A stretch of DNA of 17,301 nt from Bacillota bacterium (GCA_023408815.1 JAEYJO010000033.1:1-17301); one strand, 5' to 3'; positions 1 through 6,351 are shown, numbered from the stretch's first letter. The notes: generated by a model from the sequence alone, not told the origin. Translations and numbers: made by a program.

Positions 1-28
1 AACATCCATATATCCATGATTTTAGGCC

Positions 29-136
29 ATGGGGAATGCCATAGACTATGAAAGCTTAGCTATGAAAAAAGAAAGAATAAGAAAAACCGAGTTAACAAGA
101 GAAAAACAAAGATTAATATGGGAGGAAAACAAATGA
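29..136 (+). other. Short ORF or gene remnant overlapping the first gene start
   Basis: A 35-codon ORF begins at an ATG at 29 and ends with a TGA that overlaps the ATG of the next gene in an ATGA arrangement (133-136), the form used for translational coupling. The product is very basic and charged (second half MKKERIRKTELTREKQR...). No Shine-Dalgarno precedes either in-frame ATG (29 or 62), and in-frame stops lie just upstream at 17-19 and 23-25. It could be the degraded C-terminal end of an upstream gene, a small coupled leader, or chance. I do not recognise a family. Confidence 0.2.
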
Positions 137-606
137 GTATGTATGAAGAAGGATTAAAATTAATGGAGGAGAAATTCGGCAACGGCAAGGATAACACTAT
201 TTCGCTTGCGACAATTGCGCTTGAGTCCGGTGCCGGCGGAAAACCCTGCCCCAGCGTCCGTGTTGTGGACGCTTATTATGAAGATGGTACATTTTATGCT
301 GTCACATATGGAAAATCAAATAAAATGCTGCAAATCGCACAAAACCCGGAAGTTTCGATTGCGGCTTGCCCTGAGATGTTTACTGCTTGTGGAGTAGGTG
401 AAAATCTCGGCTGGGTGCTTGAACCCCGGAATACCGAAATAAGAGACAAGCTTCGCAAAGCTTTTTCCGAGTGGTATGACATGGCAAATAATGAAAAGGA
501 TGAAAATTGCGTTTTCTTAGCAATTCATCTCACAAAGGGAATTTTAAATATAAACCATTGGGAAAAACTATATCACATGGATTTTATCAATAAGTCTTGC
601 GATTAG
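133..606 (+). CDS. Pyridoxamine 5'-phosphate oxidase-family flavoprotein
   Basis: The product is a 157-residue cytosolic protein of the split-barrel FMN-binding fold. The N-terminal half carries the typical strand pattern: a PSVRVVDA strand, then DGTFYAVTYGKSNKMLQIAQNP, which resembles the 'fill in with short-chain reductant, report on flavin site' region of general stress/PNPOx-like proteins, then VSIAA. The length fits small Clostridial PNPOx-like proteins, which generally bind FMN or F420-like cofactors but rarely have a known substrate. An in-frame ATG lies at 118, but GGAGG at 121-125 sits 7 bases before the ATG at 133, so I chose 133. The gene stands alone and is followed by a terminator. 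The family call is fairly firm; the reaction is unknown. Confidence 0.8.
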   Translation: MSMYEEGLKLMEEKFGNGKDNTISLATIALESGAGGKPCPSVRVVDAYYEDGTFYAVTYGKSNKMLQIAQNPEVSIAACPEMFTACGVGENLGWVLEPRNTEIRDKLRKAFSEWYDMANNEKDENCVFLAIHLTKGILNINHWEKLYHMDFINKSCD

Positions 607-652
607 GACAGAATTTGAGCATTGATAACCAAAATTAAATAAGCATACATAA

Positions 653-690
653 CCCCCCTGAACGGCAAGCTGCAGCCGTTTGGGGGATTT
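653..690 (+). terminator. Intrinsic terminator after the PNPOx-like gene
   Basis: The stem is AACGGC (661-666) with GCCGTT (675-680), extended by a C run (653-658) against GGGGG (682-686). A moderately T-rich tail (ATTTCTATAT) follows. It starts 47 bases after the stop codon. Confidence 0.6.
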
Positions 691-774
691 CTATATACAA
701 TCAAATTTTTCAAGGAGTGTTTCAAATGTAATATGGTTTTCCTTGACAAAGCAGAGTGGGAATGATAGCTTTAA

Positions 775-788
775 GTTGAACGTTAAAC
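775..788. promoter_or_regulatory. Upstream copy of a 14-bp palindromic operator-like site
   Basis: GTTGAACGTTAAAC matches the perfect palindrome at 884-897 except for one base (G for T at position 4). It lies about 140 bases before the chemoreceptor start. The two centres are 109 bp apart. Central-CG palindromes of this kind are typical of LacI-family operators; the identity of the regulator is inference. Confidence 0.45.
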
Positions 789-883
789 TATTTTAAATAT
801 TGTATTTACATAGTAATCTATAGAATAATGGGGATTCTACTGGGTTTGCTATGAAAATAAAAGAAAAAAATGCAAAATGATAA

Positions 884-897
884 GTTTAACGTTAAAC
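884..897. promoter_or_regulatory. Perfect 14-bp palindrome just before the chemoreceptor gene
   Basis: GTTTAACGTTAAAC is a perfect 14-bp palindrome centred on CG. It ends 14 bases before the ribosome binding site GGAAGGAG (912-919) of the chemoreceptor. Its position, downstream of any promoter and near the start, would suit a repressor. I could not place a convincing sigma-A or sigma-28 promoter in 691-883, so the transcription start is unknown. The rest of this 321-base gap (607-927) holds only the terminator and the partner palindrome. Confidence 0.5.
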
Positions 898-927
898 GTA
901 TTGGGATTATGGGAAGGAGTTTAGCAA

Positions 928-3090
928 ATGCAAGTGAAAAAAGAGAAGAAAGAAAAAGTAAAAAGGAGCAAAAAAAACGTCAAGGTAAATCATGAAAAAA
1001 GCTTTCGCAGAGGAATCTTAAGAAATTTGATTGTTGGATTTATTATTCCGGTGGGATTTATCATGCTGCTGGGAACAGTATCATACAGACTGGCTTTAAC
1101 AACGATTGTGCATAATTACAAAAACTCTGCTACAGAAACAATGAGTGCAATTGGAAAATATTTTGATCTGACGATGAGCACATTGTCTGAAAAAGCAAAG
1201 GAACTGGGGAATAATTCCCAGATTGTTTCGTATTATACAAAGGATTCGGTACAAGCTGGAGACAGTAATACCATGTACCGGGAGATTAAATCAGACTTAA
1301 TGGCAATAAAGACTGCGGTGCCATCTATTAGTGCGGTACATATTATTGGAGAAGGAACAGCGGCAAAGACGAAAGAAATTTCTTCAGATGCTAATAGTGG
1401 ACAGAGTAAGGTTGGTTATAAAACTTTTGTTACCAAACCTTTTTCAACGGATGGGGAATTGCCGGAAGATACCTATCAGACTTTTATACAAAGTGAAGAG
1501 GGACAGATATGGACAGCCGGCAAAAAAGAAGCATGGTATGGGGAGCATGTCTATCTCGATGAACTTTTTTCAAAATCATCAGATTTCTATGCGGTTTCTT
1601 ATGTACGAAAATTAAGTAAAGGGAACGGATTTTTTATTATCGATTTGAATATGGATACGGTACGCTCTGTTCTGGAAGAAATGGATTTGGGAGAAGGCAG
1701 CATTGTAAGCTTTATTACGCCGGATGGAAGAGAGATTACTTGTAATGATACAGATACTCAGGTTATTTTTAAGGATATGGAGTCTTTCCAAAGGGCTTTG
1801 GAGGATAAGGCAGACAGTGGCTATCTGGAGACAGAATGGAATAATCAAACGCAGTTGTTCGCTTATTCTAAAATAGGGACGACAGGTGCAATGGTATGCA
1901 GTATGATTCCGGAACAAAACATTACCGGGCAGGTACAGCAGATTAAACAGATTACTATTATAATCACGATTGCAACAGCGTTGCTTTCTCTGATTATTGG
2001 ATTAACGTTAGCACTGGGAATTGGAAATCGTATCAATAGTATGGTAGGAATGTCTGAAAAAGCTTTGGCAGGTAATATGACGGTTATTTTTCAGGATAAG
2101 AAAAAGGACGAGCTTGGCAGACTGGCATATGCTCTGACCCATATGTTGGAACAGGTCAGACAGTTGATCCGACAGGTTACTGAATTCGGAGACAGAGTAC
2201 ACACGATTGCAATAGAGGTGTCGGATCAGGCAGAAGATATTTTGGAAGGGTCAAAAGGAATTGCCCAGGCAGTTGATGAAATCGGACAGGGTAATCAGTC
2301 ACAGGCAGCGGATACCCAAAGGTGCGTAACGCAGATGGAACTATTGTCTTCAAAGATAGAAGATGTAACGGGGTATATCTCTGATACGATGGAGAATACC
2401 AGAGAAACCGATATAACAGTAGCTAAAGGAATGGATATTGTAGAGGAACTGCGTACGAAAGGAAAAGAGACGACACAGATCACCAGACAGGTAATGGATG
2501 GTATGGAAGAGCTTGGTAAACAGTCGCGCAGTATTTATGAAGTTGTGGATTTTATCAATGAAATCGCTGACGAGACCAATCTATTATCATTAAATGCCTC
2601 TGTGGAAGCGGCGCGCGCCGGAGAAGCAGGCAGAGGTTTTGCTATCGTAGCCGATGAAATCAGAAAGCTTGCAGACCAGTCTGTAGAGGCTGTGGAGCGA
2701 ATCCGAAGAATCATTGATGGAGTACAAAGACAGACGGAGAACACGACAGAATCTGCAAGTCAGGCGCAGAAAATTGTGTTCGCACAGGAGAGTGCACTGG
2801 AAAGTACGATAGCTGTTTTTAGAGAGATACAGGAAAAAGTTAATATTCTGACAAAAAACATGAAGAATATTACAACAGAGACTAAAGTAATGGAACAGTC
2901 CAGAACAGATACTATGATTGCTATGGAAAGTATCTCGGCCATTTCCCAGCAGACAGCAGCTACCACACAGGAGGCCAATGCAACGGTAGCGATGCAGACG
3001 GAAAACATTAATTCGATGGCGAATAAAGCTAAAGAACTGGAAAACGATATTCAGAAATTGTCGGAGGCAATTGGATATTTCCGGATTTGA
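928..3090 (+). CDS. Methyl-accepting chemotaxis protein (transmembrane chemoreceptor)
   Basis: This is a 720-residue chemoreceptor that would report an extracellular ligand to the CheA/CheW array. A very basic cytosolic N-terminus (about 1-30) is followed by TM1 (about 32-57), an extracellular sensor of roughly 280 residues (about 58-338, probably Cache-like by size and position), TM2 (about 340-366), a HAMP domain (about 365-418) and a long coiled-coil signalling domain to the C-terminus. The highly conserved hairpin tip is clear near residues 548-575 (ADETNLLSLN, then EAARAGEAGRGFAIVADE). The start follows GGAAGGAG at 912-919. There is no C-terminal NWETF-like pentapeptide for CheR tethering. 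The sensor domain does not reveal the ligand. No other chemotaxis gene lies in the window, so it is an orphan receptor, possibly controlled through the two upstream palindromes. Confidence 0.95.
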   Translation: MQVKKEKKEKVKRSKKNVKVNHEKSFRRGILRNLIVGFIIPVGFIMLLGTVSYRLALTTIVHNYKNSATETMSAIGKYFDLTMSTLSEKAKELGNNSQIVSYYTKDSVQAGDSNTMYREIKSDLMAIKTAVPSISAVHIIGEGTAAKTKEISSDANSGQSKVGYKTFVTKPFSTDGELPEDTYQTFIQSEEGQIWTAGKKEAWYGEHVYLDELFSKSSDFYAVSYVRKLSKGNGFFIIDLNMDTVRSVLEEMDLGEGSIVSFITPDGREITCNDTDTQVIFKDMESFQRALEDKADSGYLETEWNNQTQLFAYSKIGTTGAMVCSMIPEQNITGQVQQIKQITIIITIATALLSLIIGLTLALGIGNRINSMVGMSEKALAGNMTVIFQDKKKDELGRLAYALTHMLEQVRQLIRQVTEFGDRVHTIAIEVSDQAEDILEGSKGIAQAVDEIGQGNQSQAADTQRCVTQMELLSSKIEDVTGYISDTMENTRETDITVAKGMDIVEELRTKGKETTQITRQVMDGMEELGKQSRSIYEVVDFINEIADETNLLSLNASVEAARAGEAGRGFAIVADEIRKLADQSVEAVERIRRIIDGVQRQTENTTESASQAQKIVFAQESALESTIAVFREIQEKVNILTKNMKNITTETKVMEQSRTDTMIAMESISAISQQTAATTQEANATVAMQTENINSMANKAKELENDIQKLSEAIGYFRI

Positions 3091-3224
3091 TGTAATTCAT
3101 CATAAGCCTGGCCCGTGGCAAGATCATTGCTTAATCCTTTTTTCTCATTCATATTATTATTGTGCAAAAGAATGAGGAGATAATATGTTGAATTTTGTAT
3201 AGTATCATAGCAAAGCTTGGATTT

Positions 3225-3349
3225 CCCATGTCTTTTCCCAAGGACATGGGAGTTCGCAATGCAGGAAAGCGGGCAATATATCAAAGAGTATTCCTGGTAT
3301 GGATATACTAAGGGACCTATGCATGAGGCCCTTCTGCCGTGTCCTTTTT
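3225..3349 (+). ncRNA. Candidate structured RNA or 3' UTR with alternative stems
   Basis: CCCATGTC (3225-3232) pairs with GACATGGG (3243-3250). The same 3' strand can instead pair over a longer range: AAGGACATGG (3240-3249) with CCGTGTCCTT (3337-3346, one G-T pair), directly followed by a T run (3345-3349). Inside this closing stem are CAGGAA (3262-3267) with TTCCTG (3291-3296), and AAGGG-CCT (3310-3318, one bulge) with AGGCCCTT (3326-3333). TATATC (3277-3282) with GATATA (3302-3307) would add a pseudoknot. Mutually exclusive stems ending in a T run resemble a riboswitch or terminator switch or a small RNA, but I match no known class and no gene follows closely on the + strand. It overlaps the 3' end of a proposed - strand gene, so the paired strand may belong to that transcript instead. 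Confidence 0.3.
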
Positions 3350-3496
3350 ATTCATAATTTTATTCAGCGTAGCAGCGAAGCTATTATTTTCATTTTTTAT
3401 TTCACGGACTGTCTGCATTGTCATATTTTTTTGTGACAAGAATCTGGAATCATTCCAATGCTGTGTTTCTACACTTTCTACCGCCATTATTCTCAT
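3317..3496 (-). CDS. Small hypothetical protein, 59 residues, on the - strand
   Basis: On the - strand an ATG at 3496-3494 opens a 59-codon frame ending in TAG at 3319-3317. AAAAGGGGAAAAT lies directly before the ATG and gives a GGGG Shine-Dalgarno at a 5-base spacing. A TATAAT hexamer lies at 3574-3579 on the same strand, although I find no good -35 for it. The product is hydrophilic, without signal peptide or membrane segment (start MRIMAVESVETQHWNDSRF, later NNSFAATLNKIMNKKD). The composition looks protein-like, and the opposite-strand frames across this interval (3339-3530, 3418-3675) are Phe/Leu/Ser/Ile-rich as expected for shadows. I do not recognise a family. It would be the only gene in the window on this strand. 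Confidence 0.45.
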   Translation of the reverse strand: MRIMAVESVETQHWNDSRFLSQKNMTMQTVREIKNENNSFAATLNKIMNKKDTAEGPHA

Positions 3497-3907
3497 ATTT
3501 TCCCCTTTTAACGCATCTTTGCTTCTATAAGTTTTGTTTTAATTCCCTCTATGGAGAGACATCCTTTATTACTATTATATGCTCCGAACGATCAAAACTT
3601 GTACTGTTATTCATCGCGAGCTATACTTACAGCTCGTATTGTCTACCCGATAGATTCCCTAAACGTAACAAATAAGGATATCTTGCTGCAATGGCTGGAA
3701 TGATTACTCTTTTACTTGATTGTAACGTGGCAGCGTGTTAGAGTTACATTAGAAGATTGAGCAATAAAAAATATAAAATGAATGGTTTTCTCAAAGTCAT
3801 TGATGAAGCCGCAGGAGTATGCTGACACATTTGATAAGGAGAAAAAAGCAAAGAATTAAATTAGTAAATATTGTATATAAGAGTAAAAAGCGATTGGAGA
3901 TAAGGCG
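3497..3907. other. Intergenic stretch with no clear gene
   Basis: The stretch contains two dyads: CGAGCT (3617-3622) with AGCTCG (3631-3636), and TGTAAC (3721-3726) with GTTACA (3743-3748). The first lies upstream of the proposed - strand gene and could be an operator. A TTGATA (3831-3836) could be a -35 for ywbE, but the matching -10 is poor. Nothing else is supported here. Confidence 0.3.
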
Positions 3908-4102
3908 ATGGATGGAACAGTTAGAAGTAATGTTAAAATAGGTGCAAAAGTGCTTGTAGTACAGAAGCAGGATCAGAGAACAGGAAAACTGACAAAAGGT
4001 ATCGTACAGAGATTACTTACCAATTCGGCAAATCACCCGAGAGGGATAAAGGTAATGTTAGAAGGCGGTATCGTCGGAAGAGTACAGAAGATTTGTGAAT
4101 AG
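3908..4102 (+). CDS. ywbE: YwbE family protein (DUF2196)
   Basis: The product is a 64-residue cytosolic protein that matches Bacillus YwbE-type proteins along its whole length from memory of the family. The signature blocks are KQDQRTGKLTKGIV (about 19-32), LTNSANHPRGIKV (about 36-48) and a terminal GRVQKI. The family is small, widespread in Firmicutes and other bacteria, and of unknown function; the glycine-rich beta pattern suggests a small barrel. GGAG at 3896-3899 precedes the ATG by 8 bases. The next gene follows at once (its ribosome binding site begins 4 bases after this stop), so the two are very probably cotranscribed. Confidence 0.9.
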   Translation: MDGTVRSNVKIGAKVLVVQKQDQRTGKLTKGIVQRLLTNSANHPRGIKVMLEGGIVGRVQKICE

Positions 4103-4120
4103 ATGAAAGGTGATGCAGAT

Positions 4121-4597
4121 ATGAAATTACTTATAAAACAACGTGTATTTTCATGGACAGATTCCTATGATGTGTATGATGAAAGCGGCAATGTCAGATT
4201 TTTTGTGAAAGCAGAGCTGATAGCGCTGGGACATCAGCTCCATGTATACGATGCCAACCGGAATGAGATAGGAATGATAAAACAAAAACTGTTTACGTTT
4301 CTTCCGGCATTTGAAATGGAGAGTGGTGGAGTGACTAGAGGAAGAATCCAGAAGCGGTTTACGTTATTCAGACCAAGGTATGAGATAGATTGTAACGGCT
4401 GGAGCGTGGAAGGCGATTTCCTCGGGTGGGATTATGATGTGTATTCCGGAGACAGTGCCATTATACACATTTCTAAGCAATTACTTCATTTTGGTGATAC
4501 CTATGTGATAGATATAGATGATCCGGCGGATGAATTGATGGGGATGATGCTTGTTATTGCAATTGATGCCGCAAACTGTATGCAGGAAAATTCTTAG
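4121..4597 (+). CDS. YxjI/LURP-one-related (tubby C-terminal-like) protein
   Basis: The product is a 158-residue cytosolic protein made almost entirely of beta strands, typical of the LURP-one/YxjI family, whose fold resembles the tubby C-terminal domain. Diagnostic blocks are KQRVFSWTDSYDVYDE near the N-terminus, then strands ending in GHQLHVYDANRNEIGMIKQK, FRPRYEIDCNG and SVEGDFLGWDYDV in the middle, and a hydrophobic helix with MMLVIAIDAA at the end. An ATG directly abutting the ywbE stop (4103) is in frame, but AAGGTG (4107-4112) with an 8-base spacing selects the ATG at 4121, and the family usually begins M-K-x-x-I-K-Q, as here. The molecular function is unknown; membrane or phosphoinositide binding has been suggested for relatives. 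No clear terminator follows. Confidence 0.85.
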   Translation: MKLLIKQRVFSWTDSYDVYDESGNVRFFVKAELIALGHQLHVYDANRNEIGMIKQKLFTFLPAFEMESGGVTRGRIQKRFTLFRPRYEIDCNGWSVEGDFLGWDYDVYSGDSAIIHISKQLLHFGDTYVIDIDDPADELMGMMLVIAIDAANCMQENS

Positions 4598-4688
4598 AAA
4601 ACAAAGGGATTATCCTGTGAGTACCCTCAATAGGATGCCGCATTCTTCATATTGCTAAAATGTATTACCAGCTAAAGGAAAAAGAAAT

Positions 4689-4717
4689 TAGTCAGGATTC
4701 ATATACTCTGGTATGAT
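4689..4717 (+). promoter_or_regulatory. Candidate sigma-A promoter of the cysteine leader operon
   Basis: TAGTCA (4689-4694, 4 of 6 matches to TTGACA) and TATGAT (4712-4717) are separated by 17 bases, and TG at 4709-4710 gives an extended -10. A start near 4724 would leave an untranslated leader of about 74 bases before the Cys-rich peptide. Confidence 0.45.
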
Positions 4718-4797
4718 ATGGAATAACAAATCAATTGTAAGATTATATTTAATATAACAGAAATGTGAAATCTACAAAAGAAGGAAGGGAAAATGCT

Positions 4798-4899
4798 ATG
4801 AAGAATAACACGATGAAAAGAAACAATTGTATGGTATGTTGTTGCTGTCAGGCTGTATGTATGAATACAGTTTATTTTTCGTATGCATTGTGTACCTAG
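4798..4899 (+). CDS. Cysteine-rich leader peptide (attenuator)
   Basis: This 33-codon ORF is preceded by AAGGAAGGG (4781-4789) at an ideal 8-base spacing from its ATG. Seven of 33 residues are Cys, and four are consecutive (TGT TGT TGC TGT, 4837-4848) within NNCMVCCCCQAVCM; another Cys is the penultimate residue. Directly after the Cys run is a 6-bp hairpin (4853-4870), and 18 bases after the stop begins a strong intrinsic terminator. This is the layout of amino-acid attenuators, where slow decoding of a repeated codon blocks termination. Cys-rich leader peptides are known for cysteine genes in actinobacteria; I know of no described member with this sequence in Firmicutes. It has no transmembrane segment or secretion signal, so a Cys-rich secreted peptide or metal-binding microprotein is a less likely alternative. 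Confidence 0.75.
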   Translation: MKNNTMKRNNCMVCCCCQAVCMNTVYFSYALCT

Positions 4900-4921
4900 C
4901 TTACCCCAATATGTTGTAAGC
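4853..4921 (+). promoter_or_regulatory. Pause hairpin and possible antiterminator of the Cys attenuator
   Basis: CTGTAT (4853-4858) pairs with ATACAG (4865-4870) around a 6-base loop just after the Cys codons, a position suited to pausing polymerase while a ribosome loads. GCTTAC (4899-4904), which overlaps the leader stop codon, is exactly complementary to GTAAGC (4916-4921) and would occupy the first four bases of the terminator stem. A ribosome that finishes the leader would cover GCTTAC and allow termination; one stalled on the Cys run would leave it free. The antiterminator is only 6 bp, so this part is tentative. Confidence 0.4.
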
Positions 4922-4954
4922 AGTTGCCATAAGCATATGGCAGCTGCTTTTTTT
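4918..4954 (+). terminator. Intrinsic terminator (attenuator) before tRNA-Cys
   Basis: A 13-bp stem, 4918-4930 with 4937-4949 (one T-G pair), closes a 6-base loop and runs into seven T residues (4948-4954). It lies between the Cys-rich leader and the tRNA, only 15 bases before the tRNA. Transcription of everything downstream from the leader promoter must pass it. Confidence 0.85.
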
Positions 4955-4969
4955 ATGTAATTATTTTTT

Positions 4970-5039
4970 GATGCTGTAGCCGTTGGAATGGCAAAGGGCT
5001 GCAAACCCCAGGTTGGTGGTTCGAATCCACCCGGCATCT
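4970..5039 (+). tRNA. tRNA-Cys (anticodon GCA), divergent
   Basis: The cloverleaf is clear: acceptor stem GATGCTG (4970-4976) with CGGCATC (5032-5038, one T-G pair), TA at positions 8-9, a 3-bp D stem (GCC with GGC) with GG in the loop, anticodon loop CTGCAAA (4999-5005) and T arm GGTGG-TTCGAAT-CCACC (5015-5031). The discriminator is T (5039), the known cysteine identity base. The CCA is not encoded. Oddities: the anticodon stem has only three good pairs (GGG with CCC), while the outer two positions are A-A and A-C mismatches, and the molecule is only 70 bases long. No -35/-10 pair fits between the terminator and the tRNA, so it appears to depend on readthrough. It could be a working minor isoacceptor, a decaying copy, or a tRNA-like regulatory element. 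Confidence 0.8.
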
Positions 5040-5118
5040 TCCTATGAGATTCCCATCCATGGCAAAGGAACCTTTATAGAAATACTATTAAAATCATAGA
5101 AAAATGGAGGAAATTAAG

Positions 5119-6351
5119 ATGAGTAGTTGTGAACTTTCAGCATCAGCACAGAGTGCGGAAGAATTGTTGGAGTCCTATACCGACGAAGAGGCAGAAGCAT
5201 ACGCGAAAGAGGTTGGTGTAGATCCGAGACCGAATGAGACAGTTAGTGAAACAGATGAAAGGGGAGCATTTATTCGTCAGCCCAATGCGTTTATCCAGCC
5301 TTTTGGAGATAAAGAGGGAGAATGGAAAGCGGCGGCAGACAGATATTCCATTTATTGGGCAACAGGCTGTAACTGGTCAAACAGACCGGTTATCGTAAGG
5401 GATTTGTTAGGATTGCAGGATGTAATTAAAGACCAGCGTACATCACATTCAGGACAGTCTAATAAATATGGACATGGATTCGGTGATCAGCCCGGTCATA
5501 AGGATGCAGCCACAGGAGCTTATTTCCTGAGTGAATTTTACAAGAGAGCTGATCCTGCTTTTAAGGGGAGGGCAACAACACCGACCTTTGTCGATGTGAT
5601 CGAAAAGAAGGCTGTGAACAATGATTATCATAGATTGACCAATTATCTCGAGGTACAATTCAGACCATTTCAACCCAAGGATGCGCCGGATTTGTATCCT
5701 AAGAAATTTAGAAAAGAGATTGATGAGTTTAACGACTGGTTATTCCCTCATATAAACAATGCACATTATCGCATGGCATTCTGCCAGTCTCCGGAGGCCT
5801 ATGAAGAAGCATATGAAGATTTCTATGAATCGCTCGATAAGTTGGAGAGACGTTTGGAAACAAACCGTTTTCTTTTCGGTGATTACATTACAGACAGTGA
5901 TGTAAGAGCATATGTTACGTTGGTAAGATGGGATATCAGCTATTATCGTAACATTGGACCGGTTAAGAAGCCAATCAAAGATTACAAGAATATCTGGGGA
6001 TATTTAAGAGAGTTAAATACGATTCCGGCATTCCACAATAACAGCAATGCCAGGACATTGGCAGCAACGGGGCCCCAAAAGGGAGGAAATAAGCTTTTTA
6101 GAAGCTATAATGAAAGAATCTTGTCAAAGGTTGATTTCGATGTGCTCTGGGCAGACGACGGAGAAAGAAAAAAACTGAGCAAGACGCCTGATGAGTTATT
6201 CCTCCGGCATCCGGAAAATGAGACTTTTGAGGATTATGCCGGAGAAATTTCGAAGACAATTTGGAACAGCCCGAACTGGGATGACCGAAATCCGAAAAAT
6301 GGGATATTGTCTGTAGATGCATCGATCAACCCATTAAAGGACTTATTATAA
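5119..6351 (+). CDS. Xi-class glutathione S-transferase homologue (ECM4/YqjG-like)
   Basis: The product is a 410-residue cytosolic protein with the architecture of glutathionyl-hydroquinone reductases. These use an active-site Cys to remove glutathione from S-conjugates. The thioredoxin-like N-terminal part has RYSIYWATGCNWSNR, where Cys84 occupies the place of the catalytic Cys of the usual CPWAHR motif, followed by TPTFVD. The helical C-terminal part has the family block RFLFGDYITDSDVRAYVTLV and then YKNIWGYLREL. It is longer than usual (about 320-330 in YqjG) because of a C-terminal extension of about 65 residues after the GST domain. TGGAGG (5105-5110) selects the ATG at 5119 over one at 5104. 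It is the first protein gene after the Cys attenuator and tRNA-Cys, and the importer follows 19 bases later. Most Clostridia do not make glutathione, so a host- or diet-derived thiol conjugate is a plausible substrate (inference). Confidence 0.85.
   Translation: MSSCELSASAQSAEELLESYTDEEAEAYAKEVGVDPRPNETVSETDERGAFIRQPNAFIQPFGDKEGEWKAAADRYSIYWATGCNWSNRPVIVRDLLGLQDVIKDQRTSHSGQSNKYGHGFGDQPGHKDAATGAYFLSEFYKRADPAFKGRATTPTFVDVIEKKAVNNDYHRLTNYLEVQFRPFQPKDAPDLYPKKFRKEIDEFNDWLFPHINNAHYRMAFCQSPEAYEEAYEDFYESLDKLERRLETNRFLFGDYITDSDVRAYVTLVRWDISYYRNIGPVKKPIKDYKNIWGYLRELNTIPAFHNNSNARTLAATGPQKGGNKLFRSYNERILSKVDFDVLWADDGERKKLSKTPDELFLRHPENETFEDYAGEISKTIWNSPNWDDRNPKNGILSVDASINPLKDLL

Noticed and set aside
3339..3675. 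Two overlapping + strand ORFs (3339-3530, 3418-3675)
   Set aside because: They are Phe/Leu/Ser/Ile-rich, lack ribosome binding sites and lie antisense to the better-supported small - strand ORF.
3778..3859. Possible frameshifted gene remnant (NGFLKVIDEAAGV, then ADTFDKEKKAKN in another frame)
   Set aside because: The two pieces look protein-like, but they are too short and no family or intact copy can be named.
4718..4969. T-box or S-box riboswitch upstream of the GST operon
   Set aside because: The conserved T-box bulge (GGTGG-type) is absent outside the tRNA T arm, and no SAM-I core is present. The translated Cys leader explains the terminator better.
4699..5037. 112-codon - strand ORF reading antisense through the tRNA
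   Set aside because: Its N-terminus (MPGGFEPPTWGLQPFAIP) is the translated complement of the tRNA-Cys, a common annotation artefact, and it has no supporting ribosome site.
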